Made by a program: the position numbers and the translations under genes. A DNA stretch of 64,000 bases, taken from positions 1 through 64,000 of IMG/VR virus record IMGVR_UViG_3300022927_001696; one strand, written 5' to 3'. Shown one piece after another: positions 47,801 through 52,986 of this stretch. The notes under the pieces were generated by a model, which saw only the letters and a list, made by a program, of their open reading frames with translations, was not told the origin of the DNA and ran no database searches. Each line of letters opens with the position of its first letter. Positions within the stretch are counted from its first letter, which is position 1. The DNA comes from a virus.

Positions 47801-47953
47801 TATGATGGTAGCGAAGATCAAACATTTACAAATTTAGTACAAGAACCAGAAAAAGGAATATGGTTAGACAGTGGTGCAATAAGTTTATCTGATAAGGCAA
47901 ATTCAGACATAGGAAATATATCAAGCATCATGAACTTCCTTCACAATAATTAA
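29876..47953 (+). CDS. Giant virion structural protein, 6025 residues
   Basis: One uninterrupted frame of 18 kb. The N-terminus (MADKLYKKLPGILQTDATKN) follows gp6 directly, where T4 has gp7, gp8 and further wedge or fibre genes. Seen in order: Gly/Ser/Thr-rich beta repeats at 240-560; a Trp-rich segment near 1400-1460 (DTVRPHTHPWEMLGF); a YHYH-type domain at about 1600-1700 (VLVNGLPLYN, HTDEKGLLHYY, GWSFDGIPIYGPYG); more beta modules; an Arg/Gly-rich low-complexity patch near 4020; repeats again near 4400-4620; and a C-terminal region with IWIESERIEYKSR. No membrane segment was seen. Large peripheral baseplate or tail-network protein is the best reading. Confidence 0.8.
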   Translation: MADKLYKKLPGILQTDATKNFFESTVEQLFSKANVEVINGYVGLQKSEDFDVTSEFLRESTATRQHYALSPAVNTLNANTNASENLIFYDEFLDTLKISGTGTNNQNRLFSTDYSSFLPPIDIDKFVNYQEYYWSYDQLPAIRISGTVDNPIDIDVDIIGKKSFTSANGVTLKSGMRIIFDGGYVIPDTKTTAEYFVEGVGESIRLIDTNENVETPFSTATLTAWDSTAFTSNDSNVAYTAGNISSVSVLHGGIGYINPVVNFIGANTSVASATANVDSNGTITDVTVTNTGANYSAPISIQISSDSITTSLNSGNTFVTFLNESISQIAPYKTISVDSTNDVFAGQQFSLNGETRTIETVNNASIIAIENITNQYDSSRTPGSYIVNGTGGSGSGQEFIVDVVGPNADGIVEVGNITLSNTSLTGTYPIDFRSANSFIAGNITTSGTGANAYLSVTLDGSGGADIEIVKGGDGFVENDTITISDNILGGDGSGNLELVVTDAVTVGDTFISLSKNGSGFIVGETITISDSDLGGGGANNITFDIARIGDTLTIDEEIYLDGTSNGNIQFIANGFQASIQTSMFTLTSDANGSVITGVSSMALAGVNPTTGEFYLSGSPDFGENFGWDIDTDSSLPGGDAEGDIPWGGRTTQDNPDYNVVGRGASNKNIWSRVNFWHHADNFKEAGVDLPGAEYRAKRPIIEFDYSLEMFNTGNLSVGVVNIVSNEFNKDDIDGTISSDTVDNSPLSIGSTIIFPNDEDNKKYIFKIAHVGGNISLSKIGDPISNPADTEEGDVGFIPFEFKEGMQVSIKSGALGRGLEYHFKDNNLILAQSKLKLHQAPLFNLYNDEGKYLGDELLFKDNTFIGSKIFNYKVGTGTDDSVLNFPLSYKPFTNSAEIEFQNFLETDRTNYIPVGSTSETEILGYYYFKSQNGYSNNWKMSDSKSMQDIKTFYHINTFNIKDKNTKYYIGCEPNINSNKSSGYDITVLKNGSEIKDYTYVGKGFIEFNTFNFIAKDIIEIIAKSDSGLLNERSISKYTIPLNWSRNPDKENITFISEPEYLGHFTNLIKGQENFTGKELEANNFKDTAKNSKFATDIVNVEEDLRLGAFLLDDQPHNLLEAIRFSEREYTKYKNRLRSEVTKYYNSFDVNEFTNEYILNQVLRNVLSLNVGNNTFQQTYIVPFGDNYIEESFIINDVSLRSFTMTAYEDLKKLENSLLVYKARGNTHTLLTINEEFTLDSYNPIKITLNANLDIELGDIIYLKLYNKDRDSAQCPPTPSAMGLYPLTLPVIEKDYSFKEEISVLVGHDGSRSTLFGDARDDIILEFEKRIYNSAIEELIDANSLPSLNIFNVRAGAFRKTNFSNSEWFDLLSNNFSNWVKDNNVDPVINETYNSSDSWTWNFRGSQDIPGYWKGWYEYYYDTVRPHTHPWEMLGFTEKPSWWEDEYGTDYTSTNTALWDDLELGIIRKGPRANFVDNSYLDLPNNPCARIGLHEVIPVDGNGNLISPYDIISTGSTTLKTVWTNAFVSNTFPGNTFINNDGSLNNGVSVSTDASNIYISSNALVNHDINLTTNNVGHNELEEQIISYNVPFTSISGINSVTSNPTSMPEYAIGVLVNGLPLYNVASENSFDNGNTWHYNKLLSEHSDLELGHTDEKGLLHYYKPSPQILGLDEWSTDEHSPIVGWSFDGIPIYGPYGYTEYEANGDIKDNTITNIKSCFRLRLGDRISTPKGSYSGYFVEDYEYDSSKEGIPGHTGSTSSGSYGKYNLRYGITPDSNGTPIQFYVATQDDNGEPMFPYAIGGGTKTHSGGNLVYANKYYGTPQDIANNTLSKGYENTSASEIVRTIKTIDKSSTDKINDSWMLGDGAPVENAWKYSSSYPFAITTALLLAKPGRFATVFADPINVVSTNIEKKRLIHKNTRRSWNFKDSTDFIIHGSRDTNGNFVSNVGYTQFIKSYLNYQGLEIQDNFITPLKTLNIKLAHRMSGFIDKDTSTIRTDQYSITGSARTLIIPSENISINVHDSAYKSRNSYTGVIIEKTTNGYKVRGYDRSFSYFTILESDKNGRKQSIERGGKPADYVNWSTNQSFNINTIVKYLNSYYIAKEKIPASSSFDKSLWSRLPSLPQIGGAKGVYYNDTTGFTRRVNYDTEYTKVEDLFDFLVSLGRYQKSLGYSFGEYDTTINDVRDWAYAAEQFLFWTTGGWEIGNTLELSPMASNVIFENSNEFVAKINKTDKNQFTLLDQDGISISPEECSILRENNRIEITPPQGRQIYSAVLFTKQIEHALILDNLTDFNDTIYNPLLNQRQDRIFIKGKRTLGWTGRFSSEGYIIDNDELQPNLDNATSTMGDYHTLGFIPVDKDVYVASRSLFGFEERSYLTDLDILDDDQFEFYKGMLQSKGTEQSLSQIGRSSSIVQGNITVYSEWALKTGEFGDTDNEQSLELKIDKHEIVQDPQLFKLEFPEDVTGIIKDIVITENKHKYFTVPSLEISAPTKEPKEQATGLVTLDSDGLISSATITNQGSGYESQNAVAKVLAGNINISDTSTTFNVVIAQSSALFGNANVVGISDIEITDHFGNGLATNIDLSSANTVIDVVSAINSNSITNANVVASSVESFDANSNTNFYVLQITGNDFTLGGSGLANLNISADRYQPKQRYAIDIAGNTSAGTGATVKSDILVYVDNTLVSDTNYDYDAGDRWQFTTSSIITSGNYVQNILNPGSENSSSAFASENIVQVDGKYPFVDVYVNGTKLINDTNQTQYTVANTTAITFPDVTNLPGGKLDTNANVYIVERATIDFVDAYQGDIPGKTLQIKVQTNDGIAFTYGEKKLYTITPDIENDEIITIDIDDNERFLKKPTGARNNKLWPTTDKVNYSGVTDSDYRTLPNAGYVLRNNVDYQAYGVTDIADLFDVDRLYKPSKDNLIHVASSENKDWNVYKLRQPANSQISFVEQESIDDTAYLYSTSNLFDYIDSNQLQQNDLSRYLDYTLVLKKASITDNLVIWTNQEIVDKKSAMIRDFGAVSMLQTDVANVTPIDTYEITNIQPAFSQVIEGTATVGANSTVTISYNQGAPKNGDTVRIVDIADNNQTYSASNIAHKDYGNANLSPAPGAVYNSYIEVTTNAANVANIVPNVTPIVLTFTASDYDGIEVEDVLEEVFVASNVNYATGVFEIYSDSAVFQSYFGNVVHDSNIANITSNITNISYSIDVKSNIHNQQYTISNVNPNTSTFTITDANVTANVSPVMVEYFNKCELTVLPIIANTTSYMHNLVAGDVIKVFSQNIRGYYNVQDATEETIIINAPYDSNIATTGKIVTRGVDIQTTENHNLDKKYKGKRVMIHNADNRYYNQLYRVFNVINDNTIRNTEIFAYEPGRTELANAILTTLDHDVVKLNNTSIKIDNISSVPAIADSINRTQAIKRGFTTSDTFGLSFPMLTNGINNLGFKPLDFAGSIPYVTKFDREALENLTIAGGLPIAKNLPTGFTKDKIKGNELEPKYIEAMSNRDGVPNPMTFIEPIGQGSNLPYNQPVQSPINKTIDPYVAPIDYGEPKDTITEVPVVRITSKGASRLKGVDKNPRLGNRESVVLTASVLDTAPKKKCGPECSTTRYRGTRKEDIKNPVTCYTGVNLTNWSVNGTGKDERKWQSQYSGFYTPTNSAGGSHGSIGFQKLGIAGAKTWSDNGSTESITMSFTSQTKGTIYIHVYQIGKGSYDTTRISVSGGSPDFSTLPGYYIGKTERAGSVSRNIIRLDLEEGDNITITGTVKGGSNHWHALEFHLSAQEASFNTCSLPQTDNSEEDSGTANAPSTGTDTDRKIFAYHYKGTSIGFPWWSQEEKRNHFYSVSNGGLGTLLFEHWGIADAINIFQGKDKESCSKLIGQSNLDQLRKLTSEEKDLLMHGELWGTSGTKNFAKTPFTGGFKPESKITNKRYGVRGSGALDFNINEEDGKFLRIEVYGKSTYHHALQLPNVIPDIENPGVDPNPVVGCGEETPIPEDANSSVVATPSAGAKTSIITPVGNPTTKKQSGGNRRRGGGGGHTRYDQTAYKYHHNFAGFNRPSMAGFSFIPSIFRKSVKLTYAPDYGVPVSLASGRYVNNNVQKISGGFILPLAKRLTSNIPLDSAPLRSLDSKELPFYNILDANQRSFERGGIFYNFDPRKISSSIKLSDGTFVDVSTGTTITAGEDGQLLGLNLGETFNYDNPYDGSNPFGPPSEDPVDVIPPEEISEGPVQPDEYNENMIITITPTDGDNNPAGPEVPVPIFRPTPGYTIDLNGINLNPEDDFFINGTRIAPKGNSQADILKSINCVAVTGFEAKPIGKDKIRISSCTNAPLTVKEGCSGGVYKEVLDFHIVKSFVNSEVSNTSVLAPGTISGNTNPVNNYTHLDTDGGVIGTSTSTTSGATGQGYVLSSKSVTTGGDGYSVGDRLRLIGGTPITDPFAGIKEICIPFAGAGYSAPENIVITIGDGTTPGRNATVKGVVFDKNNGIKNVLIDNPGSEYDANRPPVVNIIDTGSAQSPIVWASNISVSTNDLIQYNVKGVEFITNISSADADRTPGTYDVDTYNYSLQGGRKAEFRITIDETGAATVDILAPGIDFPQIAGGTFTIDAGDIGGTGSDLTFDLFSVGTVDIKYYQAYGNFTTGNTFDTNNLRERNSWTAPVPAKLEAVVAENGRIPRVAKFEVTSTDYLGGITSLRIIDRGIYKVFPSDLTNGLPIEYDHVNLGDETGTDDDGNFTQGSGLGEFDPQTLIALESPGAYDPILGLTGGGRGAKVFLTSREIPDCSQKGGMKDALGLPDLINDLNPLDDLASAIQGAIGDYGYDPDDLNVDVDDINDYIGRLKINAPGFEGINIDELTPGLLTKLGIPPGDYNVASLCIQAVVETSEADDNPVVIDKLTEFADNLGLGISKEGPVEVLKLLCVDTIGTGPGSQTPGLTDDNNVNIPGASSNINGDGSNGQDRNSIFGDGKVTFAKDLYQYELRTVTGKPVNLLGSEISQETEVLYLESQRYDTETALVSANNINISNNINTFGNVWIDDYQGNGWAYLENGDIILQQEDMVDPKFINNSLLYDSETGNKKYDLDLWDPFKGVLPGFIDKEIDFISENDPVVYTSSRSKFDDNYVGKVWWDTSTLRYNWYEQGTNRQRWLNWGSTFPGSVISLYEWVKSDVPPTGFAGEGTPKSTDGYIERKERNPVTNILQPVYYYWVRNLKVLSDEVANRLGRNYDTYTLATYISDPINYGLNLISFISDNSFVASNLSQIIDDEGDHLQINFSRSLNNDGKKHASWALTREGDNNSIIPEDHSRKLIDSICEKDSAGNIVPDPLLSKVQKYGINFRPRQTMFKNAKESRRELVKYLNNLFAGLKLNTEYSNWDSTLPVERKYIKTVDWFETKGRDNVSKQPIYFDETFKPIYKVNSTAELFTLNNIDDGTVVQVQGSASERAKLYIYDGISKTFGLISIKAETIQIDSSAYTDDINDQLANELRLLLQLLKDNVLKEKVIWNNLFFTMLNYAMVEQPQLDWAFKTSYVYVEKEEEDLKEFKGFKPDNFEKVIEYMNEVKPFTAKIREYKDGKSTPIEYIKDQMISDFDKPPYVDFVNGTVRILDENNADDVTILSTDTQYTKYNSISNKGSSPIRQGNTTIVFDRTNWKPTQFEWQPSVESANLSIAKNLAWLSSSSNTIVSANTNVRAVDRLFKYDSGIQSSFSTGMQNYLTTELSYSSDDASNIANINLQNNIFNAIETGYLDSTLSDLKLKVGGNFKGEILDANVFTKVVPGSDGTSDLQTTFAYDTLTYDSDSLDINADVVNYSGTFDDSEVDFRRFDATYQGFDGVTFNKMLYGEERPEELISIDPLENFIITVTTSGYENGDATGNLITANASTVIYRTHKDMFGGAEFIRVNLSNATTLSANVDVKDDVISVVDASILPKPRENTPGVIWIESERIEYKSRDTVNNIITELTRGTRGTTPQSWIITDESGASITRNVYDGSEDQTFTNLVQEPEKGIWLDSGAISLSDKANSDIGNISSIMNFLHNN

Positions 47954-47973
47954 TAATATGTTTTTTGAAATAT

Positions 47974-47981
47974 GATAAATA
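47974..47981 (+). promoter_or_regulatory. Late promoter motif GATAAATA after the giant gene
   Basis: Five bases separate the motif from the ATG at 47987, placing the predicted transcription start on the start codon. The ATG at 47972 overlaps the motif and is not used if this promoter is. Confidence 0.65.
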
Positions 47982-47986
47982 GTTAC

Positions 47987-48625
47987 ATGGAACACAAGAT
48001 GAAAGAAAATAACGAACAAAACGTAGATACAAGCCATACTATAGATAATGCCGGTATCAACGTAAGTGGTCACATCTTAATCAGAGACAAAGACACAGGC
48101 GAAGAATTAATAAACAAGAGAAATGCTATCCATTATGGAAATATGGCATTTATTGTAGCACAGGCATTAAATGGGTTTAATACAGAAAATGCATTTATAG
48201 ATAGAATTGCATTTGGTAATGGTGCTACTAGTGTTGATACCTCTGGTAAAGTAATTTATAAGTCACCTAAGGTAAGTGAATCGTATGAGAATTCTGCTTC
48301 ATTATATAGTAGAACATACTCTAAAAGATTAAATCCTGCGACTTCGGATACATTCATAGAAACTATTAGTGGTGCAAGTTATACTGATATAAAGATAAGT
48401 TGTACACTTGGTTATAATGAACCCAGTGATGCAGAAAATTTTGATTCTTCAGCAAATAATGAAGGTGACTATGTGTTTGACGAACTTGGTCTATTTACAT
48501 TTCCAACAGATGGTTCTGATATAGATACTAGTACCATGCTTACACATGTAATCTTTCATCCAGTGCAAAAGAGTCAAAATAGAAAAATCGAAGTTGTATA
48601 TACAGTAAGAGTACAACTGAGCTAA
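47987..48625 (+). CDS. Virion structural protein
   Basis: A 212-aa protein of a type I associate with T4-like marine phage virions. The N-terminal segment GHILIRDKDTGEELINKRNA, followed by IHYGNMAFIVAQAL, is characteristic, and the rest is beta-rich, ending IEVVYTVRVQLS. The start at 47987 is chosen because the preceding ATG lies in the late promoter; ATG 47999 is a further option. No ribosome site is evident. It sits between the giant structural gene and a fibre-like gene, so a tail or fibre attachment role is plausible. The precise role is unknown. Confidence 0.65.
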   Translation: MEHKMKENNEQNVDTSHTIDNAGINVSGHILIRDKDTGEELINKRNAIHYGNMAFIVAQALNGFNTENAFIDRIAFGNGATSVDTSGKVIYKSPKVSESYENSASLYSRTYSKRLNPATSDTFIETISGASYTDIKISCTLGYNEPSDAENFDSSANNEGDYVFDELGLFTFPTDGSDIDTSTMLTHVIFHPVQKSQNRKIEVVYTVRVQLS

Positions 48626-48636
48626 TGGGGTAAACG

Positions 48637-50622
48637 ATGGCATATACAATTACAAATTCAGATAGTAGTGTTACAATAACAGTTCAGGACACAACTGTCG
48701 ATACAACCTATGCCTTAAAATTAATAGGTAGAAATGTATCAGGATACGGTCAGTACTTTGTAGAGAATACAGTACGACAATTAGAAAATTTTGCAAGTAC
48801 AGTTCAACCATCCGGTATAAAATTAGAAGGACAAATTTGGTACGACAAGGGTGAAAAAATTCTAAAAGTTTGGACTGGAACTAACTGGAAAAGAGCAACA
48901 AATATTGTAATTGGTACATCTGAACCTACAAATTCTGTAGCAGGTGACGCCTGGTATAGAACAGATAACAAAAAATTATATATTTACGATGGTTCAAATT
49001 TTGCTTTATCAGGTTATGCAGGTGAAATATCAGATGCATATAAAAACGATTCCACAGTAGGAAATCCAAATAATTACGGTACAAAATTAAGAAACATCTA
49101 TCTAACAGATAGTACAGGTAAAGCGAAACCAGTCTTAGCATTAACAATGGTTAACGATGGTTCTTTAAATGCTGGTACAACTGTAACGCCAGATGGTAAA
49201 GAAACTATAATGGCAATATTCAGTGATCATCCGGAGTTTACTGCTAAAAACGATAACAGTATTTCAGAAGGGTCACAAATAAATTATTACAATGAGTTAG
49301 TAAATTCAAGTGGTATAGGTACTACTATTAAACCAGGTCTTAATTTAAGAAGTGAGTATGCAGATACGGCTGTTGCACTTTCAGAAAGAGCATACAGATC
49401 AGATGCTTCATATAAATTAAATCTGGGAACACCTGGTACAGATGCAGGTAATATTGATGCAAGTTGGGTAGCATACAACAGAGTTGACTTTATACCTAAT
49501 ACAACAAACAGCATTCAATTAGGTAACGATCAAAAACATTTTGCAGGATTATACACAAATTTAATAAGAATAGGTGAAGGCGGAACAGCGGCCATAGAAG
49601 CAAATGGTACTATAAGTATTGGTAACAGCAGTAGCAGAGTAAATAAAATATGGTCACAAGATTTAGATGTTAGCGGAGATATAACATTTGGGTCAGGTGT
49701 GCAAAATATAGGTGCAAGTGGCACTCCAGTAGAGAATTTTTATACTGCGAATGCTGTAGTTAGTTCTTCTTTTACTGTTGGTAGCGGAGGTTCAGCATAT
49801 ACATTACCTTCATCAGACGGAACAACAGACTATGCTTTAATAACAAATGGTTCAGGCACAGTAAGTTTTGGACCAGTACCATTGACAACAACACAAATGA
49901 TTGCCGGTGCAGGTTTAACAGGTGGCGGTACTCTTGCAAGTGATAGAACATTTAATGTAGGCGCTGGTTCGTACATCACAGTAGCCGCAGATTCAGTAAG
50001 TGTTGACGGAACAGTACCAGCAACAGCAAGTAAAGTTGTTGTAAGGACAGGTTCAGGCGGAATTAATTCTGAAGGATTAGATGCAGGTGCTGGAACAATA
50101 GAAACAACAGGAACAGTAAGAGGTGGTACTGTAACGGACGGAACATTAAGTATTTCTTCTGGAAGTATTACATCAGGTGCAACTGCAACATTCTCAGGTA
50201 ATGTTGACGCCGCAAACTTTAACGGTGTAGCATCGTCGGCCAAATATGCTGACTTGGCTGAGATATATGAGGCAGATGCAGACTACGAGCCTGGTACAGT
50301 TGTTAAAATAGGCGGAGAAAAAGAAATTACACAAACATCAAGTCATGCAGATTTAGAAGTATTTGGTGTTATCAGTACAGATCCTGCATATTTAATGAAC
50401 AGTGATGCAAGTGGATTACCAGTAGCATTACAGGGTAGAGTACCAGTTAAAGTTGTAGGTAAAATTAAGAAAGGCGAAAGATTAGTAGCAAGTGACGAAC
50501 CAGGATATGCTTGGGGACTAGGATCAGACGAGTATGACCCAAGATCAATTATTGGTAGAGCATTACAAGATAAAGAAGACGGCGGCTTGGGAATTATCGA
50601 AGCAGTCATAGGTATTAAATAG
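48637..50622 (+). CDS. Fibre-like virion protein with ADLAE C-terminal module
   Basis: A 661-aa protein. The first 120 residues include GQYFVENTVRQLENFAS and a Trp-rich GQIWYDKGEKILKVWTGTNW repeat region. Around residues 420-455 a GAGLTGGGTLASDRTFNVG unit matches the fibre repeats of the gene at 1-2684. The C-terminal 130 residues begin AKYADLAEIYEADADYEPGT and form a module that recurs at the ends of many marine phage virion proteins, possibly a cleavage or attachment domain. No signal peptide. A short or side tail fibre is the likely role. Confidence 0.7.
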   Translation: MAYTITNSDSSVTITVQDTTVDTTYALKLIGRNVSGYGQYFVENTVRQLENFASTVQPSGIKLEGQIWYDKGEKILKVWTGTNWKRATNIVIGTSEPTNSVAGDAWYRTDNKKLYIYDGSNFALSGYAGEISDAYKNDSTVGNPNNYGTKLRNIYLTDSTGKAKPVLALTMVNDGSLNAGTTVTPDGKETIMAIFSDHPEFTAKNDNSISEGSQINYYNELVNSSGIGTTIKPGLNLRSEYADTAVALSERAYRSDASYKLNLGTPGTDAGNIDASWVAYNRVDFIPNTTNSIQLGNDQKHFAGLYTNLIRIGEGGTAAIEANGTISIGNSSSRVNKIWSQDLDVSGDITFGSGVQNIGASGTPVENFYTANAVVSSSFTVGSGGSAYTLPSSDGTTDYALITNGSGTVSFGPVPLTTTQMIAGAGLTGGGTLASDRTFNVGAGSYITVAADSVSVDGTVPATASKVVVRTGSGGINSEGLDAGAGTIETTGTVRGGTVTDGTLSISSGSITSGATATFSGNVDAANFNGVASSAKYADLAEIYEADADYEPGTVVKIGGEKEITQTSSHADLEVFGVISTDPAYLMNSDASGLPVALQGRVPVKVVGKIKKGERLVASDEPGYAWGLGSDEYDPRSIIGRALQDKEDGGLGIIEAVIGIK

Positions 50623-50629
50623 ATAAATA
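50622..50629 (+). promoter_or_regulatory. Late promoter motif GATAAATA
   Basis: It overlaps the TAG stop of the fibre-like gene. The predicted start is near 50635, with an AGGAG ribosome site and ATG at 50653 following normally, so this late promoter gives an ordinary leader. Confidence 0.6.
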
Positions 50630-50652
50630 CACTATATATTTAGGAGATTTAG

Positions 50653-51690
50653 ATGGCATCAGGATCAACAGTTTCACTAACAGGCGGAACTAATATGACG
50701 CAAGTTGTATCAGGTGACGTTATAGACGACGCAGATTTCAATAATGCTAGAACCAATGTAAATAACATGCTAGGCAATGCTCAGGATGTAACATTAGGCA
50801 CATATACAGCATCATCAACATACGGTTACACCCAGGGTGGTGTAGGTGTAAATGCCGCTAGTGCAGGTGGATTGGTATACGCCGATAACGCCACAGGCGG
50901 TTTTAAAAGATTACAAGACGATGTACAGGCATTATGTGCATTCTTAGGCCAAACTGTTAGAAGTGGTGTTGGTAGTGATGTAACAAGTAGTACAACTATT
51001 ACAGCATCTACATGGTCTAATTTAATGTTAAACATCAAAGATTGTTGGGATAACAGATTTTCACCAGCAAGTAGAACTCTATCAACAATAGGCACAGTAA
51101 CTAGAACAAGTGCATGGAGTTCAACATTAACACAAGAAACAACATATACATTTGCTAATGAACAAACTGCTAGAGGTTATTTTAACGGTGGTGGAAGAAT
51201 TGGTTTCAGTTCAAGTAGATCAGGCGGTAGTTCAACAACTCAAAATACTGACTGGACAAACTTATTAAGTGCGATGGGTTTTGTGTATATTACACATAAT
51301 ACGGCAGGTGGTGCTTCAGGTACTAATGCAGGTAAAGGATTTTACGAGTTAACTACATCATATCAAACACTATGGACAAAATACGGTTCAGGTGCTTATG
51401 CAAGTAACTTCTTTAGAATGGACGGTAAAGTTAATTCAACAACTAACCCAACAGTTGTAACACTTAAAGCAACATATAGTGATCCATATACAGCGGCGGC
51501 GGCCGCGGCGGCAGATGGTGCTGTGGGTCCTGACGGTGTACCAAGTACAGGTGACGATGCTTCAGGATACACAGACAGCATTGACGGAACACTAACACTT
51601 AATGCTAGAGCACAGGTACCAGATGCTAACGGTTCAGGATTTAGTTTTTCTGCTCCAACAGACAGTATGGGTGCTATAAGCGGTTCATAA
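50653..51690 (+). CDS. Virion structural protein with polyalanine tract
   Basis: A 345-aa Ser/Thr/Gly-rich protein with AGGAG before the ATG. It shows DADFNNARTNVNNMLG near residue 25, a GYFNGGGRIGFSSSRSGG segment near 175 that is familiar from virion proteins of T4-like marine phages, and an eight-alanine run near residue 281 followed by a Gly/Asp-rich linker (GAVGPDGVPSTGDDASGYTD). The polyalanine run is coded by a 20-base all-GC stretch at 51493-51512, unlike the AT-rich surroundings. A strong terminator follows. A tail or head surface role is likely but unproven. Confidence 0.65.
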   Translation: MASGSTVSLTGGTNMTQVVSGDVIDDADFNNARTNVNNMLGNAQDVTLGTYTASSTYGYTQGGVGVNAASAGGLVYADNATGGFKRLQDDVQALCAFLGQTVRSGVGSDVTSSTTITASTWSNLMLNIKDCWDNRFSPASRTLSTIGTVTRTSAWSSTLTQETTYTFANEQTARGYFNGGGRIGFSSSRSGGSSTTQNTDWTNLLSAMGFVYITHNTAGGASGTNAGKGFYELTTSYQTLWTKYGSGAYASNFFRMDGKVNSTTNPTVVTLKATYSDPYTAAAAAAADGAVGPDGVPSTGDDASGYTDSIDGTLTLNARAQVPDANGSGFSFSAPTDSMGAISGS

Positions 51691-51707
51691 AATTAACAAT
51701 ATACAAG

Positions 51708-51730
51708 AAAAGGGCTATTGCCCTTTTTTT
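51708..51730 (+). terminator. Rho-independent terminator closing the structural cluster
   Basis: AAAAGGGC pairs with GCCCTTTT around TATT, followed by further T. It lies 18 bases after the stop at 51690 and 17 bases before the next start codon, so the downstream gene needs its own promoter. Confidence 0.88.
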
Positions 51731-51733
51731 GTG

Positions 51734-51741
51734 ACTAAATA
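51734..51741 (+). promoter_or_regulatory. Late-promoter-like motif ACTAAATA
   Basis: Keeps TAAATA of the late consensus. Five bases then separate it from the ATG at 51747, so the predicted start of transcription is the start codon. It is the only promoter-like sequence between the terminator and the ATG. Confidence 0.5.
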
Positions 51742-51746
51742 TTAGC

Positions 51747-52982
51747 ATGTTAAATTACAAAATTACAGAGTTCTATATAGAACACTTACAGGGAGTTTTG
51801 GACGACCTTGTGCGTAATAATTATAATGAAGGAATAATTGAATTTAAAAATAAAAAAGTATTAATTCTTTACTTGGAAGATCCTTTATTAGATAAAGCAT
51901 TACAAACTTTTAAATTAATAAAAAAACATGATAATCTAGACGGTATAATATTATTTAATCCTTCAGAAGTAATAGACTTTGAAATAATAAAAGTATTTTA
52001 TTTTTATTGTATAGATAATAAAATTAATCACATTGCTATACATGATCCTAGATTGAATGATGGTAATCAGATAAATTTTCCTTTTGCTGGAAGAAATGTA
52101 TCCATGCCCGTAATACCAACAACAGTCCTAGGACTAATAATCAATACTAATATAAATCCAGATGTTATAGAAAATTTAGATCTATCTAATACAGACTGGG
52201 AGGGCATTAACAAAAAATTACAGGAAAATAAATTAAGACATGATAGATATTACTATTATACAAAAGATAACTTCAAATCCGGTAGCGAAAGAAATGTTTT
52301 ATTCACTTGTTATAATAGGCAACCAAGAGTAAATAGAGTTTTATTAATAAATGAAATTTGCAAACAGGATTTGCATGAAAAAGGTGTTATAAGTTGTGGG
52401 TATCATGATGCAAAATTTAAATATTATAAAGATTTAGTAGAAGAAAAATATGTAGACTTATTCCCCATGCAATTAGAAGATAGTACGATATACACAAATC
52501 AAAGTATAAATGATGAAATATGTAACCAGTCTATAACTAATGAACAATTAAATTCTTTTATAAATGTTGTTTCAGAAAGTTCAAGTGATTGTAATATCTT
52601 ACCTTTAGATAAGGACAGTTGGACAGCACCTTTTTTTACTGAAAAAACTGCAAAAGCATTTATTTGTCATAATATTCCATTATTCTATGCAACAAGATTT
52701 TATGTAAAGAAATTAAGAGATTTAAATTTTGATGTTTTTGATGATTTTATAGATCACAGTTATGATACTGAAATAAACCCAATTAGAAGAGTGGAAAAAC
52801 TCACAAATGAATTAAAACGACTATGCTCTTTGCCTAAATCAGAACTCGTCGATATAGTAGACGGGTTAGAACACAGAATGAAAAGCAACATGTTAAATCT
52901 TATACATTATATGAATGATATAGATATAGACAAATCCAAAGAATTTTTAAAATTTTTTGAGGGCGTAGCAAAAAATAAATAG
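51747..52982 (+). CDS. Glycosyltransferase-like protein
   Basis: A 411-aa protein. The C-terminal third (about 275-350) reads INVVSESSSDCN, then FFTEKTAKAFICHNIPLFYA and LRDLNFDVFDDFIDHSYDTE. This pattern of a Glu/Ser motif, a TEK motif and a small hydrophobic strand resembles the nucleotide-sugar-binding half of GT-B enzymes such as family 10. The N-terminal half is not recognised. It is the first gene of the accessory module and lies just after the terminator, with no ribosome site before the ATG. Related genes downstream also look like transferases, so sugar transfer to virion or host surface is plausible. Confidence 0.5.
   Translation: MLNYKITEFYIEHLQGVLDDLVRNNYNEGIIEFKNKKVLILYLEDPLLDKALQTFKLIKKHDNLDGIILFNPSEVIDFEIIKVFYFYCIDNKINHIAIHDPRLNDGNQINFPFAGRNVSMPVIPTTVLGLIINTNINPDVIENLDLSNTDWEGINKKLQENKLRHDRYYYYTKDNFKSGSERNVLFTCYNRQPRVNRVLLINEICKQDLHEKGVISCGYHDAKFKYYKDLVEEKYVDLFPMQLEDSTIYTNQSINDEICNQSITNEQLNSFINVVSESSSDCNILPLDKDSWTAPFFTEKTAKAFICHNIPLFYATRFYVKKLRDLNFDVFDDFIDHSYDTEINPIRRVEKLTNELKRLCSLPKSELVDIVDGLEHRMKSNMLNLIHYMNDIDIDKSKEFLKFFEGVAKNK
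52974..52981 (+). promoter_or_regulatory. Late-promoter-like motif AATAAATA
   Basis: It overlaps the last codons and TAG of the preceding gene, and five bases separate it from the ATG at 52987. ATAAATAGTTA and then ATGGAAC after one base are shared with the site at 47974. The motif could be partly due to the Asn-Lys-stop codons. Confidence 0.4.
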
Positions 52983-52986
52983 TTAT

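Noticed and set aside
47972-47986. Longer N-terminus for the structural protein after the giant gene
   Set aside because: The ATG overlaps GATAAATA; the next in-frame ATG fits the predicted RNA start.
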